Below, piece by piece: positions 18,627-28,798 of a stretch of DNA of 64,000 nt; position 1 is the first letter of the stretch; the number at the start of each line of letters is the position of its first letter. The DNA is from Vibrio maritimus (lineage in GTDB: Bacteria > Pseudomonadota > Gammaproteobacteria > Enterobacterales > Vibrionaceae), in the NCBI GenBank assembly GCA_000755425.1, contig BBMT01000002.1:248001-312000 (forward strand), given 5' to 3'. The notes beneath the pieces were generated by a model, which was given only the letters and a program-made list of their open reading frames with translations, did no database searches and was not told where the DNA came from. The position numbers and the translations under genes were made by a program.

Positions 18627-19421
18627 ATGAGCGTATTACGCCGCTTAACTCTACTTTCTCTGCCATTTTTCGTGACGGCTTGCGGTGCAGAAGAGTCTCA
18701 ACCAAGCCAAGCAACACCAGCAACTGTCGTTGAAGCGGCGGCGGTGAGTAATGCAGCAGACGAAGCGGCCATTCGTGAACGATTTGCCAAAATCGGCATT
18801 GAGGTATCAGAAGTCGTGGCTTCAGATATTGCGGGTCTGGTAGAAGTTCGTACTCCTGGCGGTATCTTGTTCGCATCACCATCTGGTGATCATTTTATTG
18901 CTGGTACCTTGTACTCGATTGATGCTGACGGCAATTACAAAGACGTGATTGCTGAGCGCCAAGCACCAATCAATGCGGAAAAAATTGCCTCTTTTGCTGA
19001 CACAGTCATCGAATACAAAGCAAAAGACGAGAAATACGTAGTGACGGTATTCACTGATATTACGTGCGGCTACTGTGTGAGACTGCACAGCCAAATGGAA
19101 CAATACAATGACCTTGGAATTACGGTGCGCTACCTTGCTTACCCACGACAAGGCGCGACAGGCTCGGTAGCTGATCAAATGGCGAAAATCTGGTGTTCAG
19201 AAAATCCAGCTGACGCGATGCACGACGCGAAAGTTAACCGCAAAGAAGCGGTGTTTGATGGCGATCTGAAGCAGTGCCAAGAGACCGTAGCTAAACACTA
19301 CGAGCTTGGACGCGAGCTAGGTATCAGTGGTACGCCAGCAATCTTCCTACCCAACGGTGAAATGGTGGGTGGTTACCTTCCTCCTGCTGATCTTCTAAAG
19401 CGTCTACAACAAATTCAATAA
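18627..19421 (+). CDS. dsbC: Protein disulfide isomerase DsbC
   Basis: About 264 residues from ATG 18627 (AAAGG 8 nt upstream). An N-terminal dimerisation domain (about 50-120) leads to a thioredoxin-fold domain with the active site CGYC around residue 148 and the cis-proline loop GTPAIF. DsbC reshuffles wrong disulfides in the periplasm and is kept reduced by DsbD. The order xerD-dsbC-recJ is as in E. coli. The signal sequence ends FFVTACGAEE, which reads as a lipobox, so this DsbC may be lipid-anchored rather than soluble. Confidence 0.92.
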   Translation: MSVLRRLTLLSLPFFVTACGAEESQPSQATPATVVEAAAVSNAADEAAIRERFAKIGIEVSEVVASDIAGLVEVRTPGGILFASPSGDHFIAGTLYSIDADGNYKDVIAERQAPINAEKIASFADTVIEYKAKDEKYVVTVFTDITCGYCVRLHSQMEQYNDLGITVRYLAYPRQGATGSVADQMAKIWCSENPADAMHDAKVNRKEAVFDGDLKQCQETVAKHYELGRELGISGTPAIFLPNGEMVGGYLPPADLLKRLQQIQ

Positions 19422-19460
19422 CGATTAGGATTGGGGCAGTTTAAGGCCCCATTGCACTTT

Positions 19461-21199
19461 ATGATAGAAATCCAACGCCGTCCTGATGTCGATATATCGA
19501 TACTTCCTGACTCTATTCCTACTTTGCTTCGCCGTCTGTACATCAGCCGTGGTGTGAGTGATGTCGCTCAACTGGAAAAAGCGGCCAAGGGGCTGCATTC
19601 CTACCAACAATTAGCGGGTATTGACGCCGCCGTAGAGTTGCTGTTTGAGTCGATTAAGCAGCAAAAGCGCATCATCGTTGTCGGTGACTTTGATGCTGAT
19701 GGTGCTACGAGCTCGGCGCTTTCTGTATTGGCGCTGCGTATGCTAGGCAGCCGCAATGTAGATTATTTGGTGCCTAACCGTTTTGAAGATGGTTATGGCC
19801 TAAGCCTGAGGTGGTCGATCAAGCTATCGAGATTGGTGCAGAAGTCATCATGACAGTTGATAATGGTGTTTCTTCGATTTCCGGGGTGCAGTACGCCAAA
19901 GACAATAACATCAAGGTGCTGGTGACTGACCACCACTTACCGGGTTCAGAGTTGCCGAATGTGGATGCAATGGTCAATCCCAACCTAATTGAGTGTGGGT
20001 TTCCATCGAAAGCGTTAGCGGGTGTTGGCGTCGCATTTTATCTGATGATGGCACTTTGCGTTTATATGAGAAAACGCAATTGGTTCGCCGAGCAAGGTAT
20101 GGCTGAGCCAAAACTGATGGAGCTGATTGATTTGGTGGCGCTCGGTACCGTTGCCGATGTGGTGCCTTTGGATGAGAACAACCGCATCCTAGTGCACCAG
20201 GGTTTGCAGCGAATTCGAGCAGGCAAAGCCAGACCCGGTATTCAAGCTTTGATTGAAATCGCTAAGCGCGATGCAAGAAAGCTGGTGGCATCCGATTTTG
20301 GCTTTGCGCTTGGTCCAAGAATCAATGCGGCAGGTCGTTTGGATGATATGTCGTTTGGTGTTGAGCTTTTGATGTCGGATAACATCCACGCTGCTCGTCG
20401 TATGGCCAGTGAGCTTGATGGACTTAACCAGACACGTAAAGACATCGAAGAAGGCATGAAGCAAGAGGCATTGGCATTTTGTGAACGCTTGCAAATTAGT
20501 GATAAGGCGGCACTGCCGTATGGTCTAGCGCTGTTCCAGCGTGATTGGCACCAAGGTGTGATTGGCATTTTGGCCTCGCGTATCAAAGACAAGTTCCATC
20601 GTCCGGTGATAGCGTTTGCCGATGGTGGCGAAGGAACGATTAAGGGTTCTTGTCGTTCTATCCAAGGCTTACATATGCGCGATGCTCTTGACCGTATTGA
20701 TACCCAGAACCCTGGATTGATTTTGAAGTTCGGTGGTCACGCGATGGCAGCCGGTCTTACTATTATGGAAAAAGACTTCGAGCGCTTTAGTAAGTTGTTT
20801 GATGAGGTGGTTCGTGAAGAGCTAGGTGATACCGCGCTAAAAGGTATTATCTTGTCGGATGGTGAGTTAACACCGGAAGAGTTTTCCATGCATACTGCAG
20901 AGCAGCTCCGTGCTGGAGGTCCTTGGGGACAAGCGTTCCCTGATCCAGTGTTTGATGGAGAGTTTAAAGTACTGCATCAAAAGTTGGTGGGTGAAAAACA
21001 CCTGAAGCTGATGGTCGAGCCGATGCACAAAGGGTTTGGCACCAATATTATGCTGGATGCGATCGCCTTTAATGTGGATTTACGCCGCTGGCCAGATGCC
21101 TCGGTGAAAACGGTCACTCTCGCTTACAAACTGGATATCAATGAGTTTCGTGGAAACCAGTCATTGCAACTGATGGTCGACCATATTGAGCCTCGATAG
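19461..21199 (+). CDS. recJ: Single-stranded-DNA exonuclease RecJ (split by an indel)
   Basis: Starts MIEIQRRPDVD at ATG 19461. DHH-family motifs are present: VVGDFDADGATSSAL, then, after the break, VTDHHLPG, and later GPRINAAGRLDD and KFGGHAMAAGLT. The frame breaks at 19805-19806, where a C is missing (AGCCCTGAG reads as AGCCTGAG); repaired it gives about 579 residues, the E. coli length being 577. RecJ is the 5'-3' exonuclease of RecF-pathway repair and mismatch repair. The motifs on both sides are intact, so a sequencing error is likely. Confidence 0.92.
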
Positions 21200-21303
21200 G
21201 GGCTAGATATTTCGGTCAAGGAAAATCGATATTTTCCTGTATCTTCGTCACATTTTTGAGTAGAATTCTGCGGTTAAATTCTACTCATAAATGCTGAGCA
21301 AAT

Positions 21304-22387
21304 ATGTTTGAAATCAATCCTATCAAAAACCGCCTACAGGATGTGTCTGAACGCACAAATATCCTGAGGGGGTATCTTTGACTATGACGCTAAGAAAGAG
21401 CGTCTAGAAGAAGTCAACGCAGAACTTGAACAACCGGATGTATGGAACGAGCCTGAGCGTGCGCAAGCACTCGGTAAAGAACGTGCCTCATTAGAAGCGG
21501 TTGTTGAAACCATCGACCTTCTTGACCAAGGTGTAGAAGACGTAGACGGTCTTCTAGAGCTTGCGGTTGAAGAAGAAGACCAAGAAACCTTCGATGAAAT
21601 TGAACCAGAACTTGCTGAACTGGAAGCTAAGCTAGAAACGCTTGAATTCCGTCGCATGTTCGCTGGTGACCACGATGCGTCAGATTGCTACATCGACTTG
21701 CAATCGGGCTCTGGTGGTACTGAAGCGCAAGACTGGACCAACATGATGCTACGTATGTATCTTCGTTGGGCAGAAGCGAAAGGCTTCAAGACAGAAATCA
21801 TCGAAGTATCAGAAGGTGAAGTTGCTGGCCTTAAAGGCGCAACTGTGAAGGTATCGGGCGAGTATGCTTATGGTTGGCTGCGTACAGAGACAGGTGTTCA
21901 CCGTCTAGTTCGTAAGTCACCATTTGACTCAAGCGGCCGTCGTCACACTTCATTTGCTTCTGCGTTTGTTTATCCAGAGATTGATGACAACATTGATATC
22001 GAGATCAACCCGTCAGATCTTCGTATCGACGTTTACCGCGCTTCTGGTGCGGGTGGTCAGCACGTTAACACCACGGAATCTGCGGTTCGTATTACTCACG
22101 TTCCAACGAACATCGTGGTTCAGTGTCAGAACGATCGTTCTCAGCATAAAAACAAAGACCAAGCGATGAAACAGCTACGTGCAAAACTGTTCGAGCATGA
22201 ACTGCAAAAGCAAAATGCAGAGAAGCAAGCGAACGAAGATGCTAAATCTGACATCGGTTGGGGCAGCCAAATTCGCTCTTACGTACTTGATGATTCACGC
22301 ATTAAAGACTTGCGTACTGGCATTGAAAACCGCAACACTCAAGCGGTTCTTGATGGCGACTTGGACAAATTTATCGAAGCTAGCTAA
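21304..22387 (+). CDS. prfB: Peptide chain release factor RF2, with programmed +1 frameshift
   Basis: The first 25 codons ([20 protein letters not shown]...) end at an in-frame TGA (21379-21381); shifting +1 continues as [13 protein letters not shown] to 22387, about 360 residues. The tripeptide anticodon SPF (RKSPFDSS) and the catalytic GGQ ([10 protein letters not shown]) are intact. RF2 reads UGA and UAA. The internal stop is real regulation: when RF2 is short, ribosomes pause at UGA and shift. Followed directly by lysS, as in E. coli. Confidence 0.96.
21367..21382 (+). other. RF2 autoregulatory frameshift site
   Basis: An internal Shine-Dalgarno-like AGGGGG (21367-21372) sits 3 nt before the slippery CTT TGA C (21376-21382). 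Spacing and sequence match the classical prfB recoding signal: a tRNA-Leu slips from CUU to UUU when UGA decoding is slow. Confidence 0.95.
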
Positions 22388-22437
22388 AATCAGGCCTGTA
22401 AGCTTTTCACCACTTTTAAAACAGGATACATCGAAAA

Positions 22438-23955
22438 ATGACTGATGCTGTTCAAAACGAAAACGTACAAGAAGAAAACAAGCTGATCGCTGAGCGCCGC
22501 GCAAAACTGGATCATATCCGTAAAAGCTGCAAAGCTAACGGCCACCCAAATGATTTCCGTCGTGAGCACCTAGCAGGCGACCTTCAAGCGGAATTTGGTG
22601 AGAAGACGAAAGAAGAACTAGAAGAGCTAAACCACGTAGTGGCAATCGCAGGCCGCGTTATGGCTAAGCGTGGTCCATTCCTAGCGATTCAAGAAACGTC
22701 TGGTCGTATCCAAGCATACGCAGCAAAAGATGTTCAAAAAGAGCTAAAAGAGAAATACCAAGGCCTTGATATCGGTGACATCATCGGTGTGAAAGGTGCA
22801 CTGCACAAGTCTGGTAAAGGCGATCTTTACGTGAACATGGAAGAGTACGAGTTGCTAACGAAAGCACTTCGTCCACTACCAGAGAAGTTCCACGGTCTCA
22901 CTGACCAAGAGATGCGTTACCGTCAGCGTTACGTTGACCTAATCGTTAACGAAGACTCTCGTCACGCGTTCATTATTCGCTCTAAGCTAGTATCGGCAAT
23001 CCGTAACTTCATGAGCTCAAAAGGCTACCTAGAAGTTGAAACGCCAATGATGCACGTGATCCCTGGCGGCGCGACTGCGCGTCCATTTATCACGCACCAC
23101 AACGCGCTTGATATCGACATGTACCTACGTGTTGCACCAGAGCTTTACCTAAAACGTCTAGTGGTAGGTGGCTTTGATCGCGTATTCGAGATCAACCGTA
23201 ACTTCCGTAACGAAGGTCTATCGCCACGTCACAACCCAGAATTCACAATGATGGAATTCTACCAAGCGTATGCTGACTACAAAGATCTGATGGATCTCAC
23301 TGAAGAGATGCTAAGCACGGTAGCGATGGATGTTCTAGGTTCAACGTCAATGCCTTACGGTGATGAAACCGTTGAGTTTGGTGGCACTTACGCTCGCATG
23401 AGCATGTTTGAAGCGATCAAACACTACAACCCAGACCACGCTGAAATTCAAGCGCTAACAGAAGAAGACCTAACTAACCGTGACAAGATGGTAGCGATAG
23501 CTAAATCTGTACACGTTGAAGTAGAGACGTTCTGGACATGTGGACAGCTTCTTGAAGAGATCTTTGGTGAGACGGCTGAGCCTCAGCTAATCCAGCCAAC
23601 GTTCATCACTGGCTACCCAGCAGATATCTCTCCACTGGCGCGTCGTAGCGATGATAACCCATTCTTCACTGACCGCTTCGAGTTCTTTATCGGTGGTCGT
23701 GAAGTGGCGAACGGTTTCTCTGAGCTTAACGATGCAGAAGACCAAGACGCGCGCTTCAAAGCACAGGTTGATGCGAAAGACGCAGGTGATGACGAAGCGA
23801 TGTACTACGATGCAGACTACATTACTGCTCTAGAACACGGCCTACCACCAACAGCGGGTCAAGGTATTGGTATCGACCGTCTGGCGATGCTATTTACTAA
23901 TACGCATACCATTCGTGACGTTATCTTATTCCCAGCGATGCGTCCTCAGCAGTAG
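22438..23955 (+). CDS. lysS: Lysyl-tRNA synthetase
   Basis: A 505-residue class II synthetase. The N-terminal OB-fold anticodon-binding domain (about 65-145) is followed by motif 1 ([14 protein letters not shown]), motif 2 ([26 protein letters not shown] region) and motif 3 ([10 protein letters not shown]). It charges tRNA-Lys. It lies 50 bp after prfB and probably shares its transcript; a strong terminator follows. Confidence 0.97.
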   Translation: MTDAVQNENVQEENKLIAERRAKLDHIRKSCKANGHPNDFRREHLAGDLQAEFGEKTKEELEELNHVVAIAGRVMAKRGPFLAIQETSGRIQAYAAKDVQKELKEKYQGLDIGDIIGVKGALHKSGKGDLYVNMEEYELLTKALRPLPEKFHGLTDQEMRYRQRYVDLIVNEDSRHAFIIRSKLVSAIRNFMSSKGYLEVETPMMHVIPGGATARPFITHHNALDIDMYLRVAPELYLKRLVVGGFDRVFEINRNFRNEGLSPRHNPEFTMMEFYQAYADYKDLMDLTEEMLSTVAMDVLGSTSMPYGDETVEFGGTYARMSMFEAIKHYNPDHAEIQALTEEDLTNRDKMVAIAKSVHVEVETFWTCGQLLEEIFGETAEPQLIQPTFITGYPADISPLARRSDDNPFFTDRFEFFIGGREVANGFSELNDAEDQDARFKAQVDAKDAGDDEAMYYDADYITALEHGLPPTAGQGIGIDRLAMLFTNTHTIRDVILFPAMRPQQ

Positions 23956-23982
23956 CTCTCTGCTAAGGTTATGATTTCCTAC

Positions 23983-24010
23983 AAAGCCTCTCTTCGGAGA
24001 GGCTTTTTTT
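23983..24010 (+). terminator. Terminator after lysS
   Basis: Perfect 10-bp stem (23983-23992 with 23997-24006), TTCG tetraloop and a run of T. Confidence 0.92.
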
Positions 24011-24175
24011 CATGCCAAATTTCCTTGAATGTTTATAGAAAATTTACAAATCGTGCACTAGTCTTAAATATGAGACACCACTGTACGATTTAAACGCGAT
24101 GGTCGTCTTTGATAGATAGCGTCACATGCATAGAATGGAGCTATTGAATCTAAAAACAATAATAGGAATGATGTA

Positions 24176-25502
24176 ATGGGAACCGAATTTCGGATGGATT
24201 CAATCCCCGGCTCTTTGGTCGTGGTGGGGGGAGTTTATGAGCTTGGCTGTCTGTTCTGGAGCAAGCGGGTTGGCGCTGCACGCAATGCTCTGATCTTCGC
24301 AAAGCAGATGCACTGTTTTCTGAGATTGGACCATGTATTGGTATTGTCGATCTCACGCGGGATGATTTTAGTTTAAATGGTATCGCGAAACTCGTTAGTA
24401 CGCATAAGCAGGTGCGTTGGATAGCGTTTATCCGTGAGTCGCAACTTAGCTCAGATACGATTTGCCAGTTTATCGTCAACTTCTGCATCGATTTTTCACC
24501 ACGCCAATTCCAGACTCAAGACTCATGAGTACCATTGGTCACCAGCTTGGTATGCTTAAACTTGAGCAAAAAGTTTGGCCGCACAATGGCAACGATAATG
24601 ACTTAGGAATTGTCGGGCAATCGCTGCCCATTAGACGACTACGCGACCAAATACGCCGTATTGGTCCAACAGACGTGAGTATTATGATCCACGGCGAAGT
24701 TGGGGCAGGCAAGGAGTCGGTAGCCAAAGCGATTCATCGCTGTTCAGCTCGTTCGCAAAAACCCTTTATTGCCGTCAATTGTCGTGCGTTTTCTGATGCT
24801 CGTTTCGAAAATGAGTTTTTTGGTATGCATGATGCTTCCCAGAGTTCACTGCTTGACCAAGCGTCAGGCGGCACCATTGTCCTCAACGACATATTTACTT
24901 TGCCACCTAAGCAGCAGCTTAACTTATTAAAGTTTTATCAAGATGGGCAAATTGAAACGGCGAAAGGCATCAAGGAATTTGATGTGCGTATTTTAGCGGC
25001 GGATTCATCAGATATTGAAAAGGCCTTGGGTGACGGTTCCTTTAACGAAGAGCTTTTCCACTGTATCAATGTGCTAAGAATTAATGTCCCTAGTCTTAAA
25101 GAGCGTGCGACAGATATTGCGCTATTAGTGACGCATTACATAAACCAATTTGCGAAAGAATTTAATTCGCCTGTGAAGTCCATTGACGACGATGCGATTA
25201 AGTCACTGACCTATTATCATTGGCCTGGAAACGTGAAAGAGCTAATGAACCAGGTGAAGCGCGCAGTATTAATGACCGAGGAAGAAGTATTGGCGAAAAA
25301 ACACTTTGAGCTACCGGGTACCTTTTCTGGTAAACGTAGCCTGAAGAGTATTCGAGAACGTTCAGAGCGTGATGCGCTTATTTTAGTCCTCGATAGTCAC
25401 AACGGGCAGGTAACACAAGCGGCGAAAGAGTTAGGTATTTCGCGAGCGACGATGTATCGCTTGTTGAACAAGCACAACTTGATCACAGAAGAGACAATCT
25501 AA
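24176..25502 (+). CDS. vpsR: VpsR-type biofilm regulator, NtrC-like (split by two indels)
   Basis: The start (EFRMDSIPGSLVVVGG) and the rest match VpsR, the cyclic-di-GMP-responsive activator of Vibrio polysaccharide genes. Restoring a C at 24242 and a T in the run 24492-24496 gives about 442 residues: an atypical receiver domain (1-130), an AAA+ domain (about 140-375) with Walker A GEVGAGKE, and a Fis-type helix-turn-helix (GQVTQAAKELGISRATMYRLL). It lacks GAFTGA (the position reads FFGMHDASQ), and Walker B is IVLNDI; both fit VpsR, which is known not to need sigma-54. No vps genes are nearby. Confidence 0.88.
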
Positions 25503-25526
25503 CTTGGTGACTGGGTTTTAAACAAT

Positions 25527-25550
25527 AAAAGGTGCTTCGGCACCTTTTTT
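25527..25550 (+). terminator. Terminator after vpsR
   Basis: 9-bp stem AAAAGGTGC/GCACCTTTT with TTCG loop (25527-25548) and T run. Confidence 0.9.
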
Positions 25551-25870
25551 GGTTGAATTAACATCGTTTTTATTGGTTTGCATTAACATTACATAAGAAG
25601 GTTGATGCATCTCGCACTAAGTGGGCTTGAAACAATATCAGGTTGTATTTTGTTTGAATGAAATTAATCACCATATTTTGATGGGGGGTTAATTAAATGC
25701 TCGGCAATAAAACACTTGTGATCGACATCACTAGAGTATTCATTTGTTTTTCACTTTTTTTGTATATGTTTTGTTGATTTAATAAACGAACTGCATAAGA
25801 ATTAACCGTGAGCGAGACGCTCATTTACCCAAATTTCAGGATTAATAAAGTCAGTATGGAGGCACAGAAA
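25551..25870. other. AT-rich upstream region of the small-ORF/DUF1127 pair
   Basis: No gene visible. The stretch is AT-rich with T runs near 25745-25780 and probably contains the promoter for the small ORF at 25871. I cannot place -35 and -10 elements reliably. Confidence 0.45.
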
Positions 25871-25996
25871 ATGATGAATCGTATTTCTTTTATCAACGCT
25901 TGTGCTGTTCGCCGTACTGATGCTGATCATATGTGTGGTCTAGTTTCGACCGCCATCGTCGCCGATAAACCGGTAGCAAGTTCAGCTCAAGCTTAA
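25871..25996 (+). CDS. Small ORF upstream of the DUF1127 gene
   Basis: A 41-codon frame beginning MMNRISFINACAVRRTD and ending SSAQA, with a strong ribosome site GGAGG 8 nt before the ATG. Codon use looks coding and it ends 108 bp before the DUF1127 gene on the same strand. It contains two cysteines and no membrane segment. I do not recognise the family. It may be a real small protein or a leader peptide for the downstream gene. Confidence 0.5.
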   Translation: MMNRISFINACAVRRTDADHMCGLVSTAIVADKPVASSAQA

Positions 25997-26022
25997 TTAA
26001 TCCGTAACCTTATGAGGCTGCG

Positions 26023-26072
26023 GAAATAGCAGTCACATAAGAGTCTTTATATCTTTCCCAGACCGCTATTTC
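26023..26072 (+). promoter_or_regulatory. Long-loop hairpin between the small ORF and the DUF1127 gene
   Basis: GAAATAGC-A-GTC (26023-26034) pairs with GAC-C-GCTATTTC (26061-26072): 11 pairs with one mismatch, enclosing a 26-nt AT-rich loop. No T run follows, so it is unlikely to be an intrinsic terminator. It may control translation or stability of the downstream gene. Confidence 0.45.
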
Positions 26073-26104
26073 TCTCCTCTTTATTTCATAATCTGGAGAT
26101 TATT

Positions 26105-26356
26105 ATGCGTACTTCTGTTTATCTAACTATCGCAACATGGCTAATTAAAGCTGACATTCAAAAAGAAGAGCGTGAGTGGAAAAGACGCTATCGTCGTAGC
26201 GCGTATCAATTACCGCTTCACAGCGAACACCTGCTAAGAGACATTGGTTTAGACAAAGATGGTCGCCCACTTGGTCATGTAGCCGCTCCTCAAGTTGTCG
26301 CTAAGCGCAAAGCTCGTCACCTTCGTCGAGAGTTGCAGTCAAGATTAGCTACGTAA
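26105..26356 (+). CDS. DUF1127 domain protein (YjiS-like)
   Basis: An 83-residue, arginine-rich basic protein. The DUF1127 core is visible as YQLPLHSEHLLRDIGLDKDGR (about residues 38-58), with the family's LLRDIGL motif. In several bacteria such small basic proteins act in RNA turnover or phosphate and carbon metabolism and are often stress-induced. The ribosome site GGAG is 7 nt before the ATG. It follows the small ORF and the hairpin, and a GC-rich hairpin ends the unit. Confidence 0.8.
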   Translation: MRTSVYLTIATWLIKADIQKEEREWKRRYRRSAYQLPLHSEHLLRDIGLDKDGRPLGHVAAPQVVAKRKARHLRRELQSRLAT

Positions 26357-26361
26357 CTCAA

Positions 26362-26384
26362 GGCGGGCAGTGTCACTGCCCGCC
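26362..26384. terminator. GC-rich hairpin after the DUF1127 gene
   Basis: Perfect 9-bp stem (26362-26370 with 26376-26384) and 5-nt loop TGTCA. There is no long T tract, so termination strength is uncertain; it may also protect the 3' end. Confidence 0.5.
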
Positions 26385-26446
26385 GAATTCTTGATATAGC
26401 GAGGCTGAGTTTTTTCCATTCCTCGCAAACGCGCTAGAAAACACGA

Positions 26447-27479
26447 TTAGGGGCAAGGGTTCGAATACCTTGCCCCTATTATTTGTAGCTCTTCTAACAG
26501 TTCATCAGACAAAGTGACGTCAATACTATCGATATTGCTTTTTAGTTGTTCGAGATTGGTGGCACCAATAATATTGGAGGCGACAAAAGGACGTTGATTC
26601 ACAAATGCCAACGCCATTTGTGATGGGTCTAGACCGTGTTTATGGGCAAGATCCACATAGGCCTGAGTTGCTCGATGCCTTGAGGCGTGAAGTAACGAAC
26701 AAAGCGTTCAAACAGGCTGCAACGTGCGCCTTCTGGTTTTTGCCCATTGAGGTATTTACCGCTCAAGCAGCCGAAGGCTAATGGTGAGTAGGCGAGTAGC
26801 TCAACCCCTTCATGGTGACTGATTTCCGATAGTCCTACTTCAAAGCTGCGATTGAGTAGGTTATAGGGATTTTGAATGGAAACGATTCTTGGTAAGTCGT
26901 GCTTTTCTGCTAGCTTGAGCAGTGTCATTACGCCCCATGCGTTTCGTTCGATACGCCGATATAGCGAATTTTCCCCGCCTTAATCAGCTCGTTTAGTGCT
27001 TCGAGTGTTTCAATCAAGGTAACTTCTTCATTGTCATTAGGGTAAGGGTAATTAAGTTGGCCGAAACAGTTGGTTTTACGCTGGGGCCAATGAAGCTGAT
27101 AAAGGTCGATGTAGTCGGTCTTTAATCTAGTAAGACTGTCATCAAGCGCTTGATGGATGTTGCGGCGATCTAGACTCATATTCTCGCGAATGTAAGGGAC
27201 GTTGCGTGGGCCTGCGACCTTGGTTGCTAATATGACTTTCTGTCTTTTATCGGAATGTGATAACCAGTCACCGATATAAGATTCAGTTAACCCTTGCGTG
27301 TTCTGCTTAGGCGGAACTGGATACATCTCTGCAGTATCGATGAAGTTGATCCCGCGCTCAACGGCGAAATCGAGTTGTTCAAACGCTTCTTGCTTGGTGT
27401 TTTGCTCACCGAATGTCATGGTTCCCAAACAGATTTTACTGACTTCGAGCGAAGAGTGTGGGAGCTTGTGGTATTTCAT
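26447..27479 (-). CDS. tas: Aldo-keto reductase Tas (split by two indels)
   Basis: Three frames together cover a Tas/YgdS-type NADPH aldo-keto reductase: MKYHKLPHSSLEVSKICLGTMTFGEQ, the catalytic Tyr in DTAEMYPVPP, Lys in ATKVAG, His in LYQLHWPQR, and the tail IGATNLEQLKSNI. Two lost bases explain the breaks: a C in CC at about 26939 (ETPWGV) and a G at about 26662 (LRAYVDLAHKHGLDPSQ). Repaired length is about 344, E. coli Tas being 346. In E. coli tas lies close to mutH, as here. Substrate is unknown. Confidence 0.88.
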
Positions 27480-27624
27480 TGAGCCATCCTTGCTTGTTGT
27501 TATTTGATTCCACTATACCCCGTTTTTATAAAAGATCTGCTCATTTTATGCGCAACTGGCTGCGCCTTGGCTAAACTGATAGTGATAAGTCACGCATTAT
27601 CCACAAAAGCAGAGGAGGTGGACT

Positions 27625-27930
27625 ATGCAAAAACATCAGCTCGATCGTTGGTTACACGGACATCATAAAGAGAGTTATAAGCCACCTAAGGTGTTTGTGA
27701 TCGGTTGTGCTGATATTTCACACTATTTACTTGCAGTGGAATACAAGCACAAACTCGAACCCATTAAACAAGATGATGAACCTATTCATTACGAGTCATT
27801 AGATTCGGTGAAAGAAGCGCTGACACGCCTAGGCGTAGAGAAAGCTTACCTACGGCTTCATAACGCCTACGATGAATGCGGCAGCGCGGAGATGAATCGC
27901 TACTGTGATATTGAACTCAACTTGCACTGA
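27625..27930 (+). CDS. DUF6482 family small protein
   Basis: A 101-residue soluble protein (MQKHQLDRWLHGHHKES...) with a mixed alpha/beta look (VFVIGCADISHYLLAVEYKHKL, VKEALTRLGVEKAYLRLHNAYDECGS). It resembles a family of about 100-residue proteins restricted to Vibrio and relatives, DUF6482 in my recollection. AGGAGG lies 5-10 nt before the ATG. No function is known; neighbours give no strong hint. Confidence 0.65.
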   Translation: MQKHQLDRWLHGHHKESYKPPKVFVIGCADISHYLLAVEYKHKLEPIKQDDEPIHYESLDSVKEALTRLGVEKAYLRLHNAYDECGSAEMNRYCDIELNLH

Positions 27931-28024
27931 GTCTTGAGTATATTGAGATAGCGGCAGTCTTGTTTGCTTGATCCCCACGCTGTTCACAGTGAGGGGAGGA
28001 AGGCAGGTCTTGAGCAAACAGACA

Positions 28025-28689
28025 TTAGGCAAAGTAGGTTTCTAGGATATAGCCCGTAAAGCTCGCTCTGAGGTAAAAGCCTCGGGGAAGAGTTTTTATG
28101 GGCTGTCCATTCGAGCCATACGCTTCCGTTTTCGCTCGGCTGTTGGCGGCCTTTGGTCTTATTTGCAGTACTTCGCCGCTTCTGGCGGTAATCTGATTAA
28201 CCTCACCGAGTGCAATCAAATCCATGAGCTCTTCCCAGTCGTTTTTAAGCAATGTTTCTTCTTGCTCCGAAGGCTCCAGATAAGCGGAGAGCCTACACGC
28301 CTCTCTGCAACAGGAATTTCTCGCTCACCCTCAACAGGCAACCAAAGGACTCGCGACAGTTTGTTTCGAATATGACTGGTTTCCCAAGTTAATCCGGTGA
28401 TCCCTGTTAATGGGGCGACACAAACGAAGGTCGACTCTAGTGGCTTACCATTGTAGCCAATAGGGATGCTTTTTAGCTCGACACCGATTTCAGGAAAATC
28501 CTGTACAGGCTTGCTACCAGCCGTCGCACCAAGGTGCCATTCCAGTAACTGACCAACCCAACCTTTATCTCGCTTGAGATTTTCAGGCACACGCATATTG
28601 GCTTGTTTGGCAAGCTCGCCAAAGCTCATGCCAGCAATCTGACGGGCGCGTTCTAACAGTTCGGCTTCGGATTTTGGTGCTGTGTTCAT
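28025..28689 (-). CDS. mutH: DNA mismatch repair endonuclease MutH (split by an indel)
   Basis: The N-terminal frame carries the active site [12 protein letters not shown] (Asp-x-Glu-x-Lys) and the C-terminal frame continues from [16 protein letters not shown] to the end. A lost C in a CCC run (plus strand 28272-28273) explains the break; repaired length is 221, normal for Vibrio. MutH nicks the unmethylated strand at hemimethylated GATC in methyl-directed mismatch repair. It is divergent from rppH across a region with clustered DnaA boxes. Confidence 0.93.
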
Positions 28690-28798
28690 GGGTGTTAATG
28701 TCGCTGTTTTTTCTAACCGCCGCTAGTTTACCATGAGAACGAATTCTAGCTCTGTACAAAAAAGGATCACTTCGCTGCAAACTTGATCTATTAAATAG

